Source: JAWSVE01 sp050633885 (GTDB lineage Bacteria; Pseudomonadota; Gammaproteobacteria; Pseudomonadales; Cellvibrionaceae). Taken from it: a stretch of DNA of 64,000 bases. Every line of letters begins with the position of its first letter. The first letter of the stretch is position 1. The position numbers and the translations under genes were made by a program. The notes beneath the pieces were generated by a model that had not been told where the DNA came from, did no database searches, and saw only the letters and a list, made by a program, of their open reading frames with translations. Below, in pieces: positions 1-8,030 of this stretch. The stretch lies in the NCBI GenBank assembly GCA_050633885.1, contig JBOEHK010000001.1:248001-312000 (forward strand), read 5' to 3'.

Positions 1-1836
1 GAATATCTACCCGCTATTCGTTCACCGGTATTAACGGGTGCGGGGGCCTGCGGAGCTTTTTTAATTGCGCAAGATAGTATTCCCCTACGAGCAGCAGGTT
101 TTTGTAATGTGAATGAGTTGTTTGAGGCTTATACAGAAACTGCAAAAAGTATTGAAGTTATTCGCGGTCCAAGTAATTCGCTCTATGGCTCTAACGCTGT
201 ACATGGCGTCATCAACGTTTTGTTACCGCATGTACCAGAACAAGCATCGGGATATGCTGGCATTGAGCTTGGAGCGAATGATTATCGCAGAGAGGAAGTG
301 GGTTACGGCACCACTTTTGGCGAGCATGGTTTTGTAGCCAATTTAACCACAACTCACGATGGCGGGTATCGTGACGATGCTTATTATGACCAACAAAAAC
401 TTCAATTGCGTCATGAAACTGAGCTGAAAGGCTGGGATCTAGCAACTACGTTTACTGCTTCGAATCTCAATCAAGAAACAGCAGGCTTTGTTGTCGGTTC
501 AGATATTTATTTGGATGGAAGTGAAGCGAAGAAAAATCTGAATCCAGAAGCTTATCGTGATGTGCGGTCTTTCCGTTTGTATTCTCAAATGGAGAAAAAA
601 GTGGATGAAAGTAACTCAATAATGGTCACACCCTATCTACGAAAGACAGAAATGGATTTTTTGCAGCACTTTTTACCCGGTGATCCCCTTGAGGAAAACG
701 GTCAAAAAAGTCTCGGCGTCATGTTTGCTTGGTATGGTAATGGCTTTGCTGGCGAGATGAAGAACCTTAATTGGGTAGCTGGTGTTGATTTCGAAAATAC
801 GGAAGGCTATTTAAAGCAATCACAGGACGCACCAACTCAAGGCAGTGCTTTCCTCGTGGCAACGATTCCCAATGGCCAGCATTATGATTACGACGTTCAT
901 GCAATTCAGTTAGCACCTTATGTTCATGCTGATTTTAAATTATCGAGCCGTCTTTCTATGAATGGTGGAATTCGCATAGAAGGGATGTATTACGATTACG
1001 ATAATAAGATGCTGACAGGCCGAACACGTGATGATGGGACAGACTGTGGCTTTGGCGGTTGCCGGTATAGTCGGCCGTCAGATAGGGATGATGATTTTAC
1101 AAATTGGTCTGCTCAAATAGGGTGGTTGGTAACATTAACACAAGATATGAATATCTTCGCAAATGTGGCAAAAGGTTTTCGCGCTCCTCAAGCAACAGAG
1201 CTGTATCGTTTGCAAAATGCACAAGTGGTGGCGGATTTGGACTCTGAAGAAATTCTGAGTTTAGAGGTTGGTCTTCGAGGTCAATCATCTCAGTGGAATT
1301 ATGAGTTGAACTTGTATCGTATGGAAAAAGAGAACGTTATTTTTCAAGATAGTTCTCGAATAAACTTGAGTGATGGTGCGACAGAGCATTTAGGTGCCGA
1401 GCTCAGTGTTGGCTATCAATTTACTGAGGCTTGGGATTTTGCCTTGGTCGCTAATTACGGTGACCACACATACAGTAATGCCCAGTTCTCGGGCGGTATT
1501 AACATTAAAAACAACCAAGTCGATACAGCCCCCAAACATTTTGGGGCAGCTCATTTAGGTTTGCAACTGTCTGAGAATATGAGAGCAGAATTAGAATTCG
1601 TGCATATGGGAAGTTATTACACGGATCCAGAAAACCTTCATCGATATGACGGTCATGATGTTCTAAATCTAAGAACCCAATGGAAAGTGTGCTCAGATAT
1701 TGATGTGTCGATACGTGTACTAAATCTATTAGACGAGCGATATGCAGAGCGTGCCGATTTTTCAGGTTTTGCAGGAGATCGGTATTTTCCTGGTGAGCCT
1801 CGATCAGTTTATGCGGCTCTTGAATATCGCTTTTAG
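1..1836 (+). CDS. TonB-dependent outer-membrane receptor, 5' end missing
   Basis: The reading frame is open from base 1, so the gene begins outside the window; 611 codons are visible. The start of the visible part reads like the plug domain, with RGPSNSLYGSNAVHGVINV near residues 55-73, the usual signature before the end of the plug. The rest is rich in alternating aromatic and polar residues as in a 22-strand beta barrel, contains the segment NVAKGFRAPQATELYR typical of the family, and ends in a C-terminal phenylalanine (EYRF), the signal used for barrel insertion. Family members import siderophores, vitamin B12, sugars or other bulky ligands using TonB energy. The substrate cannot be read from the sequence; signal peptide and TonB box are off the edge. 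The gene faces an MCP gene convergently and is closed by a perfect hairpin at 1858-1887. Confidence 0.93.
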   Translation, partial: EYLPAIRSPVLTGAGACGAFLIAQDSIPLRAAGFCNVNELFEAYTETAKSIEVIRGPSNSLYGSNAVHGVINVLLPHVPEQASGYAGIELGANDYRREEVGYGTTFGEHGFVANLTTTHDGGYRDDAYYDQQKLQLRHETELKGWDLATTFTASNLNQETAGFVVGSDIYLDGSEAKKNLNPEAYRDVRSFRLYSQMEKKVDESNSIMVTPYLRKTEMDFLQHFLPGDPLEENGQKSLGVMFAWYGNGFAGEMKNLNWVAGVDFENTEGYLKQSQDAPTQGSAFLVATIPNGQHYDYDVHAIQLAPYVHADFKLSSRLSMNGGIRIEGMYYDYDNKMLTGRTRDDGTDCGFGGCRYSRPSDRDDDFTNWSAQIGWLVTLTQDMNIFANVAKGFRAPQATELYRLQNAQVVADLDSEEILSLEVGLRGQSSQWNYELNLYRMEKENVIFQDSSRINLSDGATEHLGAELSVGYQFTEAWDFALVANYGDHTYSNAQFSGGINIKNNQVDTAPKHFGAAHLGLQLSENMRAELEFVHMGSYYTDPENLHRYDGHDVLNLRTQWKVCSDIDVSIRVLNLLDERYAERADFSGFAGDRYFPGEPRSVYAALEYRF

Positions 1837-1857
1837 AATCGGAAATAGAAGTAAAGC

Positions 1858-1887
1858 GAACTCGGTTGAGCGCTCAAAACCGAGTTC
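1858..1887. terminator. Perfect hairpin between convergent genes, probable bidirectional terminator
   Basis: Arms GAACTCGGTT and AACCGAGTTC pair over 10 bp around a 10-base loop that is itself self-complementary (GAGCGCTC). It lies between the stop of the receptor gene (1836) and the stop of the minus-strand MCP (1892). No long T run follows on either strand, so termination efficiency is uncertain. Confidence 0.6.
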
Positions 1888-1891
1888 AAAT

Positions 1892-3601
1892 TTACAAGCC
1901 TAACCCTGAAGGAAAGACACCCATACAGAATGTACCCCAGCGTCGCCCGTGTGGCGCAATGGGGACAAATATTGAAAAAAGCGTGTGGCCACTAGGTATG
2001 ACAAAACTTCCCATGCTGACATCAATACAGGTATTTAAATTGTTGAGTTCGACTTGAGTGGGGACGGAAAAAATCATATGTGTACTTTGATGTGCATCAA
2101 TTTTCTTGTCACCGGTTTCGGGCTTTGATAGATCTCTTCTGTTCACCGCACAATAACCGTGGTCATCAATGGGTACCCAGTAAACAGAACCATCAATCGT
2201 TTTATCATCAAACCAAGTATCAATAAGTTTTTGGAATTTTTCACGAAATGGGTGTGTCCAAGGCGTTTCGAATTTTTCAGGGAAGGTATTTGGTATAGGT
2301 GTATATTCTCGGCTCCAAATATCTACGCCATCTTGTTCTAACTCTAATAGCTTAGTTTCAATGATCTCTCGTCGCTCATTCAGTACGTTGACAATGTGCT
2401 CTATCCGGCCATTTGGTAATCTAAATCTAGCGAGTTTTTGCAACGCAACATTGGTTGTGTCGCGCATGGAGTCAGCATGAACAAACGATTCCTCCATATT
2501 TTTTCTGATCTCATTGCCGAGGTTTCTGATCTCGTTGGTGCGCTCAAGTCCTTCTTTATTGGTGACTGATAGCTGCTCAACGGAAGAGCTCATGTGTACT
2601 AAATCGTTGTTTGCGCCTTCAAAATCTTGAACCATTTGATCGAATTTTTTCGCCGTGGTTTCTATTCCTTTCTGAGCCTCAGCTGTACTACTGATGATCG
2701 TACTGCTTTGAGCGGCAGTGCTACTGACTGTTGACGACATGTGCTCCATTAATTCATTAATTTGATCCGCGGCACTTCTCACTTTTCCAGCGAGTCCACG
2801 GACTTCGTCTGCAACGACAGCAAATCCTCGGCCATGTTCTCCAGCTCTAGCGGCTTCGATGGCAGCGTTTAATGCTAGCATGTTGGTTTGAGCGGCAAAT
2901 GCTTGAACAGTATCTAAAATGCTTTTAATTTTTTCTGAGCTTCCTACCAGTTCAGAGACATTACCTTCAAAATCTTGCATTAAATTTCCAACAGAACAGA
3001 TCTGCTGGGATACACCGTCGAGCTCTATCACTGAGTTTTTGGCGACATCTAAACTGCGAGTATTTGTCTCTGCTATTGTTGTTGCCCTTCCCGATAGCTC
3101 TTCTAAAGATTGTGCAGTTTCATCGCTAGATTGGAAAATTAATTCTGAAAACTCTGCTTGTCGTACAGCATTCTTTTGAGATTTTTGACCCAGTTTTCTT
3201 GCCTCTGCCGAAGCAAGCCCAACTTTAAAGTTTTGCTCTTGCAGCATCTCTAGAATGTTGCCCATTCGAATAATGAGCGTATTTATTTCTTTATTTAATA
3301 CATTACTTTGACTTGATGAAGAGTTAGTCTCCGTTAGTAGGGTCAGATTAGCTTGCTCTTCGTTAGCGGCCCTCAGAGATTTTAGCGGTGAATTGTCATT
3401 GTTTTTTAATTTTCGCCAGCTATCACTTAAGCATAAAGAAATGCCAAATACCGTTACCAATAGAGTGAGCCAGACCATTATCGGTTGAGTTGTTGTCATT
3501 GCTAGTCCGCCCCCTAAGAAGCCAATGCATACTAGCAAGGCTAAAGGGTAACTAATAATTTTTAGTTTTGTGGTAAAAAATTCTAGTTTATTGATTTTCA
3601 T
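1892..3601 (-). CDS. Methyl-accepting chemotaxis protein with C-terminal sensor-like domain
   Basis: 569 residues. Two membrane segments lie close together at about 15-33 and 41-58, leaving almost no periplasmic loop, so this receptor does not have a classic external sensor. A long helical region follows, with the conserved signalling tip at 239-273 (NMLALNAAIEAARAGEHGRG, then FAVVADEVRGLAGK), which contacts CheA and CheW. After the signalling helices a globular stretch of about 160 residues (400-569) resembles the C-terminal domain of a subset of MCPs: DDHGYCAVNRRDLSKPETGD near 479-498 and APHGRRWGTFCMGVF near 549-563. That domain is cytosolic by topology and probably senses an internal signal; the ligand is unknown. 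No che or flagellar gene is in view. The gene is monocistronic, with a possible sigma-28 promoter upstream. Confidence 0.93.
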   Translation of the reverse strand: MKINKLEFFTTKLKIISYPLALLVCIGFLGGGLAMTTTQPIMVWLTLLVTVFGISLCLSDSWRKLKNNDNSPLKSLRAANEEQANLTLLTETNSSSSQSNVLNKEINTLIIRMGNILEMLQEQNFKVGLASAEARKLGQKSQKNAVRQAEFSELIFQSSDETAQSLEELSGRATTIAETNTRSLDVAKNSVIELDGVSQQICSVGNLMQDFEGNVSELVGSSEKIKSILDTVQAFAAQTNMLALNAAIEAARAGEHGRGFAVVADEVRGLAGKVRSAADQINELMEHMSSTVSSTAAQSSTIISSTAEAQKGIETTAKKFDQMVQDFEGANNDLVHMSSSVEQLSVTNKEGLERTNEIRNLGNEIRKNMEESFVHADSMRDTTNVALQKLARFRLPNGRIEHIVNVLNERREIIETKLLELEQDGVDIWSREYTPIPNTFPEKFETPWTHPFREKFQKLIDTWFDDKTIDGSVYWVPIDDHGYCAVNRRDLSKPETGDKKIDAHQSTHMIFSVPTQVELNNLNTCIDVSMGSFVIPSGHTLFSIFVPIAPHGRRWGTFCMGVFPSGLGL

Positions 3602-3637
3602 AGTATTAACAGTAGGGTGCGAATAAATATTTTTGAG

Positions 3638-3666
3638 TTAACGGCAATAGTAGGGCTAAAGCCTGA
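3638..3666 (-). promoter_or_regulatory. Possible sigma-28 (FliA) promoter of the MCP gene
   Basis: On the minus strand GCCGTTAA (3645-3638) matches the FliA -10 consensus GCCGATAA at seven of eight bases. A weak -35 element TCAGGCTTT (3666-3658) lies 12 bases upstream; the -35 consensus is TAAAGTTT. The MCP start is about 37 bases downstream. Chemoreceptor genes are often FliA-dependent, which supports the reading, but the -35 match is poor. The rest of 3602-3845 shows nothing else recognisable. Confidence 0.33.
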
Positions 3667-3845
3667 AATTAAGTGTGTTGCTACTTTGAAGTGTAGATGA
3701 ATTTAACTATAAGTCATTTAAGATATATTGATTGGAGCTATTTGATGGGCATAGCTGATGAGGCTTAATGATAAGAGTTCTGGTGAGGATTCTTGTGAAG
3801 ATAGGCGCGAGAAAAGAAATTGCTTTTTTGGAAAGAGTTGAAAGA

Positions 3846-3883
3846 GCATTCTAGAGCGTCTATGTGTAGACACTCTAGAATGC
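3846..3883 (-). terminator. Hairpin terminator of the coiled-coil protein gene
   Basis: GCATTCTAGAG (3846-3856) pairs with CTCTAGAATGC (3873-3883) over 11 bp, and the interior adds GTCTA/TAGAC around a TGTG loop. On the minus strand it lies 20 bases after the stop of the 3904-5391 gene and is followed by a pyrimidine-rich TCTTTC stretch. A hairpin this long at this place is most simply a terminator. Confidence 0.65.
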
Positions 3884-3903
3884 ATTTAGTTTGAGAGGCG
3901 GTT

Positions 3904-5391
3904 TTATAATAAATTCAGTAGTGCTTTTTTGAAAAATGTAAGCTGCAGTCTTTGTGGATTACTTGCGTCAATGTAAAACATATAGGTTTCCCCGTCATCA
4001 CTTTCTGGAATGACAATGCGAAACTTCTTGGAATTGACTTTAACTAATTGTCGACCCGCCTCAACAATAGTTTCGGCTGCGTATTGCTCTTGATGTAAAT
4101 GCTCCATCTTTACTGGGTTTTCGATACTTCGACCCGAGAGGACTAGCCTATCGAAAAAAGGCTTGTTATTGTCTAGACCGCCTTTTAAATCTTCAAGAAG
4201 CGCCATTTGTTCTCTTGCAATCTCAAGTCCTTCTGAGTCTGCAGCAGATAAATTTCCTAAGGCTAAATCAGTTTTTCTGATAGGCGTCATTGATTTTGCA
4301 GAGACGCTTGCTGTTTTAACAGAGGGTTTTTGTTGCTTCTTATCTTGAGAAGAAGCAACAATTTTAGCGGGGTTGGTTCCAATTAACGGAACAAGAGATT
4401 TTTTGAAGTAGAAGATTTTTGGCTTGTTAGATCTTTTTTGGTCCACAACAAAGACATAGGTTTCGCCATCATCTTTTTCTGGGACTGACATTTTAAAACG
4501 GTTATTTTTAACTCTTATACGCTGATCCCCTGCAATAACAATGGTTTCGCCTCGAAAACTTTTATCTCCAACATGGGTTAATGTTGTGTCGGCTATGTCG
4601 CTACCTTTAAGGGTTATATCAGAATAGTTGCCACCAATGTTTGCTTTTGCTTCGAGTTCCTTGGTGACTCTTTCCGCGACTAAGAATGCTTCGTAATCGG
4701 ATTCAGATAGCGTGGTTTGTTTTGGGGCTGGCGGTGCTTGTACTTTTTTTGCGACTATCGCGGGAGCTTTATTAGCAGTGATTGGAGCAGGTTTGGGCGT
4801 TACAACCTTAACAGCTGTTGCCGGTTTTGCGGGCTGGCTCACGACTGGAGCAGGTAAAACAGGCTTTGGCGCTTTTATTTCTTGTTCTTGCCGTCGTGCG
4901 ATCGCTTCAGTTTCAGCTAATATTCGTTCTTGCGTTGCAACTTGGCGGGTCAGGCGATCAACGGTGTTTTTAATTTTATTGGCCTCGTTTTGTAGACTCC
5001 CTTCGTCTCGTTGAACGCGTTCTAGGCTTCTGCCTTCTCGGTTAGCACGTCGTTCAGCCATTTTCACCGAGTGCTCTTTTAGTTTGATATCTCGCTCTAG
5101 GTTTGATCCTGGCTTGGATGCTTCTATTTTTAAGTTTTGCAGATCAGTTTTTGCTTTGTCTAGCTCAGATTCTGCACTTTGCAAATCATCTTGTGCATCT
5201 TTTAATTTTTCAGGAAAGTCTTTAATTTCTTCCTGAATATCAGAATAATTTTGTTGTTGCTTTGCTAATGTTTGTTTTAGGTTTGTCAGCTTTGCTCTTT
5301 CTTGGTTCACAGTATCGGCAATCGACAACGGCGAAAAAAGAGCGAGTGAAAATAAAACCAAAACTATTTTTGATCGCAATAAAGCAGTCAT
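3904..5391 (-). CDS. Exported coiled-coil protein with a duplicated C-terminal module, function unknown
   Basis: I do not recognise a named family. From the ATG at 5391 the protein has 495 residues and begins with a clean signal peptide (MTALLRSKIVLVLFSLALF, cleavage near SIADT); an upstream in-frame start exists, but it would bury the signal, and AAAGG sits about 10 bases before this ATG. Residues 27-170 are a long charged coiled coil, followed by an Ala/Pro/Lys-rich linker at about 170-235. Two related modules follow, about 262-333 and 419-495. They share the pattern ETIV.AG.Q...V....F...(V/I)PE.DDGETY.F..D and end in F-F-K-K-(S/A)-L. The architecture suggests a periplasmic protein with an elongated stalk and two copies of a small beta domain; its role is not inferable. 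Confidence 0.8.
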   Translation of the reverse strand: MTALLRSKIVLVLFSLALFSPLSIADTVNQERAKLTNLKQTLAKQQQNYSDIQEEIKDFPEKLKDAQDDLQSAESELDKAKTDLQNLKIEASKPGSNLERDIKLKEHSVKMAERRANREGRSLERVQRDEGSLQNEANKIKNTVDRLTRQVATQERILAETEAIARRQEQEIKAPKPVLPAPVVSQPAKPATAVKVVTPKPAPITANKAPAIVAKKVQAPPAPKQTTLSESDYEAFLVAERVTKELEAKANIGGNYSDITLKGSDIADTTLTHVGDKSFRGETIVIAGDQRIRVKNNRFKMSVPEKDDGETYVFVVDQKRSNKPKIFYFKKSLVPLIGTNPAKIVASSQDKKQQKPSVKTASVSAKSMTPIRKTDLALGNLSAADSEGLEIAREQMALLEDLKGGLDNNKPFFDRLVLSGRSIENPVKMEHLHQEQYAAETIVEAGRQLVKVNSKKFRIVIPESDDGETYMFYIDASNPQRLQLTFFKKALLNLL

Positions 5392-5788
5392 TTTGAGATA
5401 ACCTTTAATAAAAAGTAATGAATTGTGAAGAGACGTTTGATGTGTAAGTTTATTATCCTTGATCACATTTTTACTGCAAGGGCGTCTAAGAGCGTTCGTC
5501 GCTAAAAACTACGCTTCACCTCTTAATTGCTCAAAAAGCGTGATCTATTTGACGTTTGCTCGTGTTATTTTCCATCAATAAACAGTATTTTTATCTCTGT
5601 CACCAAAGATTTTCTATTAAAGTTATTTTTTGTAAATCATACATAATGGCAATTTTATACTTTTTTAACTTTATTTTTAGAGGATTGGGCGAGTATGGGA
5701 CTCTATACGAAAGTTATATGACCGTTTATGATGCATTATTCTTTAAGGTTTAGATTGATTCATAACGACACAAAACAAAAGGCCTCGG
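5392..5788. other. Divergent intergenic region without a recognisable gene
   Basis: About 400 bases separate the divergent coiled-coil protein and hydrolase genes. It must carry promoters in both directions, but no pair of hexamers stands out. A 65-codon open frame at 5556-5753 has no ribosome binding site and AT-rich, low-complexity content, so I do not call it a gene. Confidence 0.5.
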
Positions 5789-6760
5789 ATGAAAGCGGAT
5801 GATATAAATATTTCTCTTCGTTTTATTAATAATAATGGCTTGCGCATGCGCATTGCCGACCATGGTGAGGGCCCTGTTGTTTTAATGCTGCATGGCTGGC
5901 CGGAGTCTTGGTATTCTTGGCGACATCAGATAATAGCGTTAGCGGAGGCAGGGTATAGAGTCATTGCGCCAGATATGCCTGGCTATGGAAAAACCGATTC
6001 TCTTGACTCAGTGAAAGATTACAACATTGTTAACATTGCCTCTTATGTTGTCGGTATTCTTGACGAAATTGGAGTTGACCAAGCAATTTTGATCGGGCAT
6101 GACTGGGGTGCAGCAATCGCTTGGAGTACTGTTCAGTTACATCCTGATCGTTTTACAAAATTGATAAACTTGAGTGTTCCTTTCAGGCCTTCACCTGATA
6201 GACCGCCGATGGAAATTTATAAAGAGCGCTTTGGTGATCGATTTTTTTATCAATTATATTTTCAACATGTCGGCGAGGCTGAAGCAGAGTTCGATAAAGA
6301 TCCAAAAGGTATTTTGTATCGGTTGTATTCTTCCCCAGATACATTTCGTTTTGCGCCGCAAGTAACTGAAAAAAATGCATCAGCAGGAGGTTGGATTCCT
6401 CGTTTGGGTGAGCCCAAGGAATTGCCCGATTGGTTTTCTCAGGAAGACTTAGACTTTTATGTTAATGAATTTACTGAGTCGGGTTTTGTTGGGGGTATTA
6501 ATTATTATCGTAATATTGATGGTAATTGGAATTTAATGAAACCCTATGCAAATAACCCTATTAAGATTCCAGTGTTATTTATGGCGGGGGATAAAGATAA
6601 TGTCATTGGTAGGGCGACGCGTGAAAAGTTACTGGATGCAATGAAACCTTTTGTACCGAATATCGATGATGTTATTTTGTTACCAAATATTGGGCACTGG
6701 ATTCAGCAAGAAACGCCAAAAGCAGTTAACGATAGGGTGATAGCGTTTTTGCAAAAGTAA
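5789..6760 (+). CDS. Alpha/beta hydrolase, epoxide hydrolase-like
   Basis: 323 residues, the usual length for a soluble epoxide hydrolase of the alpha/beta fold. The oxyanion motif HGWPES is at 35-40, the nucleophile elbow GHDWG places Asp105 where epoxide hydrolases and dehalogenases use Asp, the charge-relay acid is probably Asp268 or Asp270 (GDKDN) and the catalytic histidine is His303 (NIGHW). A cap domain fills about 135-245 with tyrosines able to polarise an epoxide. The expected reaction is hydrolysis of an epoxide to a diol through an Asp ester; haloalkane or fluoroacetate dehalogenases share the Asp nucleophile, so the substrate is open. It has no signal peptide. It stands alone between a divergent gene and rnpB, and a hairpin overlaps its stop codon. 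Confidence 0.85.
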   Translation: MKADDINISLRFINNNGLRMRIADHGEGPVVLMLHGWPESWYSWRHQIIALAEAGYRVIAPDMPGYGKTDSLDSVKDYNIVNIASYVVGILDEIGVDQAILIGHDWGAAIAWSTVQLHPDRFTKLINLSVPFRPSPDRPPMEIYKERFGDRFFYQLYFQHVGEAEAEFDKDPKGILYRLYSSPDTFRFAPQVTEKNASAGGWIPRLGEPKELPDWFSQEDLDFYVNEFTESGFVGGINYYRNIDGNWNLMKPYANNPIKIPVLFMAGDKDNVIGRATREKLLDAMKPFVPNIDDVILLPNIGHWIQQETPKAVNDRVIAFLQK

Positions 6761-6797
6761 AAAGTACTCATAAGCGTTTTTGATGAGCTTTTTACTT
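6755..6797 (+). terminator. Hairpin overlapping the hydrolase stop codon
   Basis: AAGTAAAAAG-TA-CTCAT (6755-6771) pairs with ATGAGCTTTTTACTT (6783-6797), giving about 15 bp with a two-base bulge. It is AT-rich with a T run inside the right arm rather than after it, so it could terminate the hydrolase transcript before rnpB. Confidence 0.4.
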
Positions 6798-6822
6798 GCA
6801 GAAATTTCTTTGGAGGGATAGT
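6795..6822 (+). promoter_or_regulatory. Possible rnpB promoter
   Basis: CTTGCA (6795-6800) and GATAGT (6817-6822) are spaced by 16 bases, and the first base of the RNase P RNA P1 stem is about 10 bases after the -10. The bases between them (CTTCGCGCC) are GC-rich, as in the discriminators of stable RNA promoters. Both hexamers are imperfect. Confidence 0.4.
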
Positions 6823-6831
6823 CTTCGCGCC

Positions 6832-7217
6832 GGAGCCAGCTCGGCAGTCGCTGTAATTGTTTGCTCGCTAAATCACTTGTGTTTTAGTGGGGGCGTTATG
6901 GAGGAAAGTCCGGGCTCCATAGGGTAGAGCGCCAGGTAACGCCTGGGAGGTGTGAGCCTACGGAAAGTGCAGCAGAAAGTGAACCGCCTAAGTAATTTTC
7001 GGATTACCGGTAAGGGTGAAAAGGTGCGGTAAGAGCGCACCGCGCAACTGGCAACAGTGTGTGGCGATGGTAAACCCCGCTCGGAGCAAGACCAAATAGG
7101 AATCCACTGGTGTGACCCGCACTGGATTCGGGTAGGTCGCATGAGGTATGTGGTGACATGTATCCCAGATGAATGACTGTTCACGACAGAACCCGGCTTA
7201 TAGGCTGGCTCCTTTTT
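6832..7217 (+). ncRNA. rnpB: RNase P RNA (M1 RNA), bacterial type A
   Basis: Catalytic RNA that trims the 5' leader from precursor tRNAs with the RnpA protein. Recognised by its universally conserved blocks: GAGGAAAGTCCGGGCTCC at about 6901, AGGTAACGCCTGGGAGG near 6935, GGTAAGGGTGAAAAGGTGCG near 7010, AAGAGCGCACCGCG, GGAGCAAGACCAAATAGG near 7084, and AGATGAATGACTG with GACAGAACCCGGCTTATA near the 3' end. The ends are set by the P1 helix: GGAGCCAGC (6832-6840) pairs with GCTGGCTCC (7204-7212), followed by TTTTT, so P1 also forms the terminator. Location just upstream of mraZ matches pseudomonad-like gammaproteobacteria. Confidence 0.98.
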
Positions 7218-7451
7218 CTCTCTACAGTCGCTCAAAGCTGTTTGTTTTTTAAGCTTTTATATAGCGATATCTTCTAGAATACCTTTTTATCTATTCAAAA
7301 CAATCTTACTCTTAACAAGTTACTTTAACTTGCTGGCCTACCTGTTTGATTTACTCTTCTTTGTTGTTCTTCCTCGCTATCTTTTTGCCTGATTTCATCA
7401 CATCATTTCCGTGATTTACCCCTAGTTTTCAATGATTTAGCTGTATGTTGC

Positions 7452-7479
7452 TTGACTTTGGATGTGTCCAATTTATAGT
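7452..7479 (+). promoter_or_regulatory. Promoter of the dcw cluster (Pmra)
   Basis: TTGACT (7452-7457) and TATAGT (7474-7479) are separated by 16 bases and agree well with the sigma-70 consensus. Transcription would start near 7486, exactly at the first MraZ box. The stretch 7218-7451 between rnpB and this promoter shows no gene. Confidence 0.75.
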
Positions 7480-7487
7480 AGAGAAAT

Positions 7488-7527
7488 GTGGTAAAAAGTG
7501 GAAAAAAGTAGCAAAAAGTAGGAATTT
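7488..7527 (+). promoter_or_regulatory. MraZ-box operator: four direct repeats at exact 10-bp spacing
   Basis: GTGGTAAAAA (7488), GTGGAAAAAA (7498), GTAGCAAAAA (7508) and GTAGGAATTT (7518) repeat head to tail with no gap. MraZ autoregulates its operon in several bacteria by binding three or four short direct repeats, spaced about one helical turn, near the mraZ promoter. The position over the predicted transcription start fits repression of the whole dcw operon. Confidence 0.85.
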
Positions 7528-7586
7528 TCAGAAGGTTGTGGCTATTCTAGGAGAATGGTCCCAAACAACTAAAAAGGTAGCTCACA

Positions 7587-8030
7587 GTGTTTCTTGGTAA
7601 TAACGCCATCAATATGGATGCAAAAGGTCGTTTCGCAGTGCCTACTCGGGTTCGCGAAACACTGGCGTCTGCCTGCGATGGCCGTTTAGTGATTACTGCG
7701 CACAACGAAGAGCGATGCTTGCTCGTTTACCCAGAGCCGCAATGGCAAGAGCTATTACCTAAAATCGAAGCCCTCCCTAATTTGAATAAAGCTGCAAGTC
7801 GATTACAGCGATTACTTATCGGCTATGCAACACCTTTGGAAATGGATAGTAGCGGTCGTTTGTTGTTGCCTGCAACTCTTCGTGATTATGCGGGGCTTGG
7901 TAAAAAGCTCATGTTAGTTGGGCAAGGTAAAAAAATGGAATTGTGGAGTGAAGAAAACTGGAATCAATGGCTTATCGATTCGGCTAAGGATGAAGTGATA
8001 ACCGAAGAAATGGCGTCGTTGTCACTTTAA
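7587..8030 (+). CDS. mraZ: Transcriptional regulator MraZ
   Basis: 147 residues, GTG start at 7587 with AAAGGTAG ahead of it. The N-terminus FLGNNAINMDAKGRFAVPTR matches the family exactly, and the second copy of the swapped-hairpin AbrB-like fold begins near residue 82 (MDSSGRLLLPATLRDYAGL). MraZ forms ring oligomers that bind direct repeats in its own promoter; such repeats lie 60-100 bases upstream. It is the first gene of the dcw operon. The RsmH start codon overlaps its stop by one base, so the two are translationally coupled, which is the common arrangement and fits the antagonism known between MraZ and RsmH. Confidence 0.97.
   Translation: MFLGNNAINMDAKGRFAVPTRVRETLASACDGRLVITAHNEERCLLVYPEPQWQELLPKIEALPNLNKAASRLQRLLIGYATPLEMDSSGRLLLPATLRDYAGLGKKLMLVGQGKKMELWSEENWNQWLIDSAKDEVITEEMASLSL

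Noticed and set aside
5556..5753. 65-codon open frame between divergent genes
   Set aside because: No ribosome binding site, AT-rich low-complexity translation and no similarity I recognise.
6873..7235. 120-codon open frame on the minus strand
   Set aside because: It is antisense to the RNase P RNA; translations of this conserved RNA are a well known source of false hypothetical proteins.
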